DNA from: Erysipelotrichaceae bacterium
Lineage (GTDB): Bacteria > Bacillota_I > Bacilli_A > Erysipelotrichales > Erysipelotrichaceae
DNA: 5,669 nucleotides
NCBI GenBank assembly: GCA_900754715.1
Contig: CAAEDX010000145.1
Location: forward strand, 1-5,669
Reading direction: 5' to 3'
Shown: piece after piece, positions 5,118 to 5,669 of the stretch
Position numbering within the stretch: the first letter of the stretch is position 1
How the letters are laid out: each line of letters opens with the position of its first letter
Program-made: the position numbers and the translations under genes
Notes under the pieces: generated by a model
What the model saw: only the letters and a program-made list of their open reading frames with translations
Told to the model about the DNA's origin: nothing
Databases searched by the model: none

Positions 5118-5669
5118 ATGAAAAAACTATTTTATATCGGGATAATTGCAAGTTTTTTGTTATTGGGAATCACGAGCTGCGCTGGCAACATAGAAAAAGA
5201 GGAATCTGATTATAGGACCAATGGTCAGCTGATGGATCTGTTTGCCGGAGAAGGATGGAAATCCTACTGTGCTGATGACGCATGCTACTTGCAAAAAGAC
5301 GATGACAAAGATTCCATCTTCACCATTGATGATACTGATAAATATATGTTGATCCAGAAAGATGTGGATGTTTCAGATGCTGAGATCCAAGGCTATTTAG
5401 AATGGATGGAAAGAAGAAAAGATAGTGGAATGCTGGATGAAGGAGAAATCACAAGCGGTCCTATCCTTAGCGATACAGAAGACACATCTGAAAACGAGAC
5501 TGCGGCCAGCGATAAAGAAGAGAAAAACTCCTCTTCCTCAAATAGCGTCTCTTCAAACAAACCTGATTCAAACAGCTCATCTTCTGATAAAACTGAATCG
5601 CAGCAAAAGCCATCAAACAATTCCAGCAGCAATTCATCTGTTTCTGTTGAAATGCGCAACGCTTTGCGA
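5118..5669 (+). CDS. secreted lipoprotein, probable Ltp family, 3' end outside window
   Basis: The first 184 codons are visible and the frame is open at the right edge. The start is set by AGGAGGGG (5104-5111), six bases upstream. Residues 1-20 are a lipoprotein signal peptide (Lys2-Lys3, hydrophobic core) ending in the lipobox ITSC, so Cys21 should be lipidated and the protein held outside the membrane. Residues 36-97 form a small acidic domain with Cys51 and Cys56, able to form a disulfide, and an aromatic-rich GWKSYCADDACYL stretch that I do not recognise. Residues about 118-176 are a low-complexity Ser/Asn/Lys/Glu linker. The last residues, SVEMRNALR, resemble the beginning of Ltp-type domains (ALR.A..YL), found in host-surface lipoproteins, some linked to phage superinfection exclusion. 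The missing C-terminus must confirm this. GC content is clearly lower than in the ior operon. Confidence 0.75.
   Translation, partial: MKKLFYIGIIASFLLLGITSCAGNIEKEESDYRTNGQLMDLFAGEGWKSYCADDACYLQKDDDKDSIFTIDDTDKYMLIQKDVDVSDAEIQGYLEWMERRKDSGMLDEGEITSGPILSDTEDTSENETAASDKEEKNSSSSNSVSSNKPDSNSSSSDKTESQQKPSNNSSSNSSVSVEMRNALR

Noticed and set aside
4864..5151. 95-codon minus-strand open frame across the intergenic region
   Set aside because: It covers the transporter promoter and start and is antisense to the lipoprotein start. It has no homology and no ribosome binding site of its own that I can see.
5393..5659. 88-codon minus-strand open frame rich in Ser, Glu, Leu and Phe
   Set aside because: Antisense of the low-complexity Ser/Asn/Glu linker of the lipoprotein; composition alone keeps it open.

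Overview
The window looks like chromosomal DNA of an anaerobic, probably gut-associated member of the Bacillota (Firmicutes). The reasons are the strong AGGAGG-type ribosome binding sites, SigA-like promoters, a YerC/YecD-type TrpR-like protein, a ferredoxin-dependent 2-oxoacid oxidoreductase (an oxygen-sensitive enzyme type of anaerobes), a small bacterial PH-domain protein and a probable Ltp-type lipoprotein. Erysipelotrichia or Clostridia would fit, but the genus cannot be read from the sequence.

Positions 1-3590 (minus strand) hold one tightly packed four-gene operon, read from right to left: a TrpR-like HTH protein (yerC-like), indolepyruvate ferredoxin oxidoreductase alpha (iorA) and beta (iorB), and a phenylacetate-CoA-ligase family enzyme (paaK-like) that runs off the left edge. 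The junctions are a 4-base ATGA overlap, a 1-base gap and a 21-base gap. IOR interconverts arylpyruvates and arylacetyl-CoA. The ligase interconverts arylacetates and arylacetyl-CoA. Together they connect Trp/Phe/Tyr keto acids with indoleacetate, phenylacetate and similar acids. Flux could run towards catabolism, or towards salvage of aryl acids into amino acids. The TrpR-like gene at the head of the operon makes aromatic-amino-acid-responsive control an attractive hypothesis.

Positions 3591-3720 are a compact divergent promoter region. It has one candidate promoter in each direction and a perfect 7-bp inverted repeat (TAAACAA-TGAT-TTGTTTA) overlapping both -35 elements. To the right, 3721-4095 (plus) encodes a stand-alone bacterial PH-domain protein. 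It converges on an EamA/DMT-family transporter (4128-4946, minus), and a perfect 12-bp hairpin that should terminate both genes lies between them.

Positions 4947-5117 form a second divergent intergenic region. It carries a near-consensus promoter for the transporter (TTGCCA-17-TATAAT, overlapped by small repeats) and a weaker candidate for the rightward gene. From 5118 to the right edge runs the first 184 codons of a secreted lipoprotein: lipobox, small acidic N-terminal domain, Ser/Asn-rich linker, then what looks like the first residues of an Ltp domain. Its base composition (about 40% GC in hand-counted lines) contrasts with the ior operon (about 60-65% in sampled lines), which hints at a different evolutionary history.
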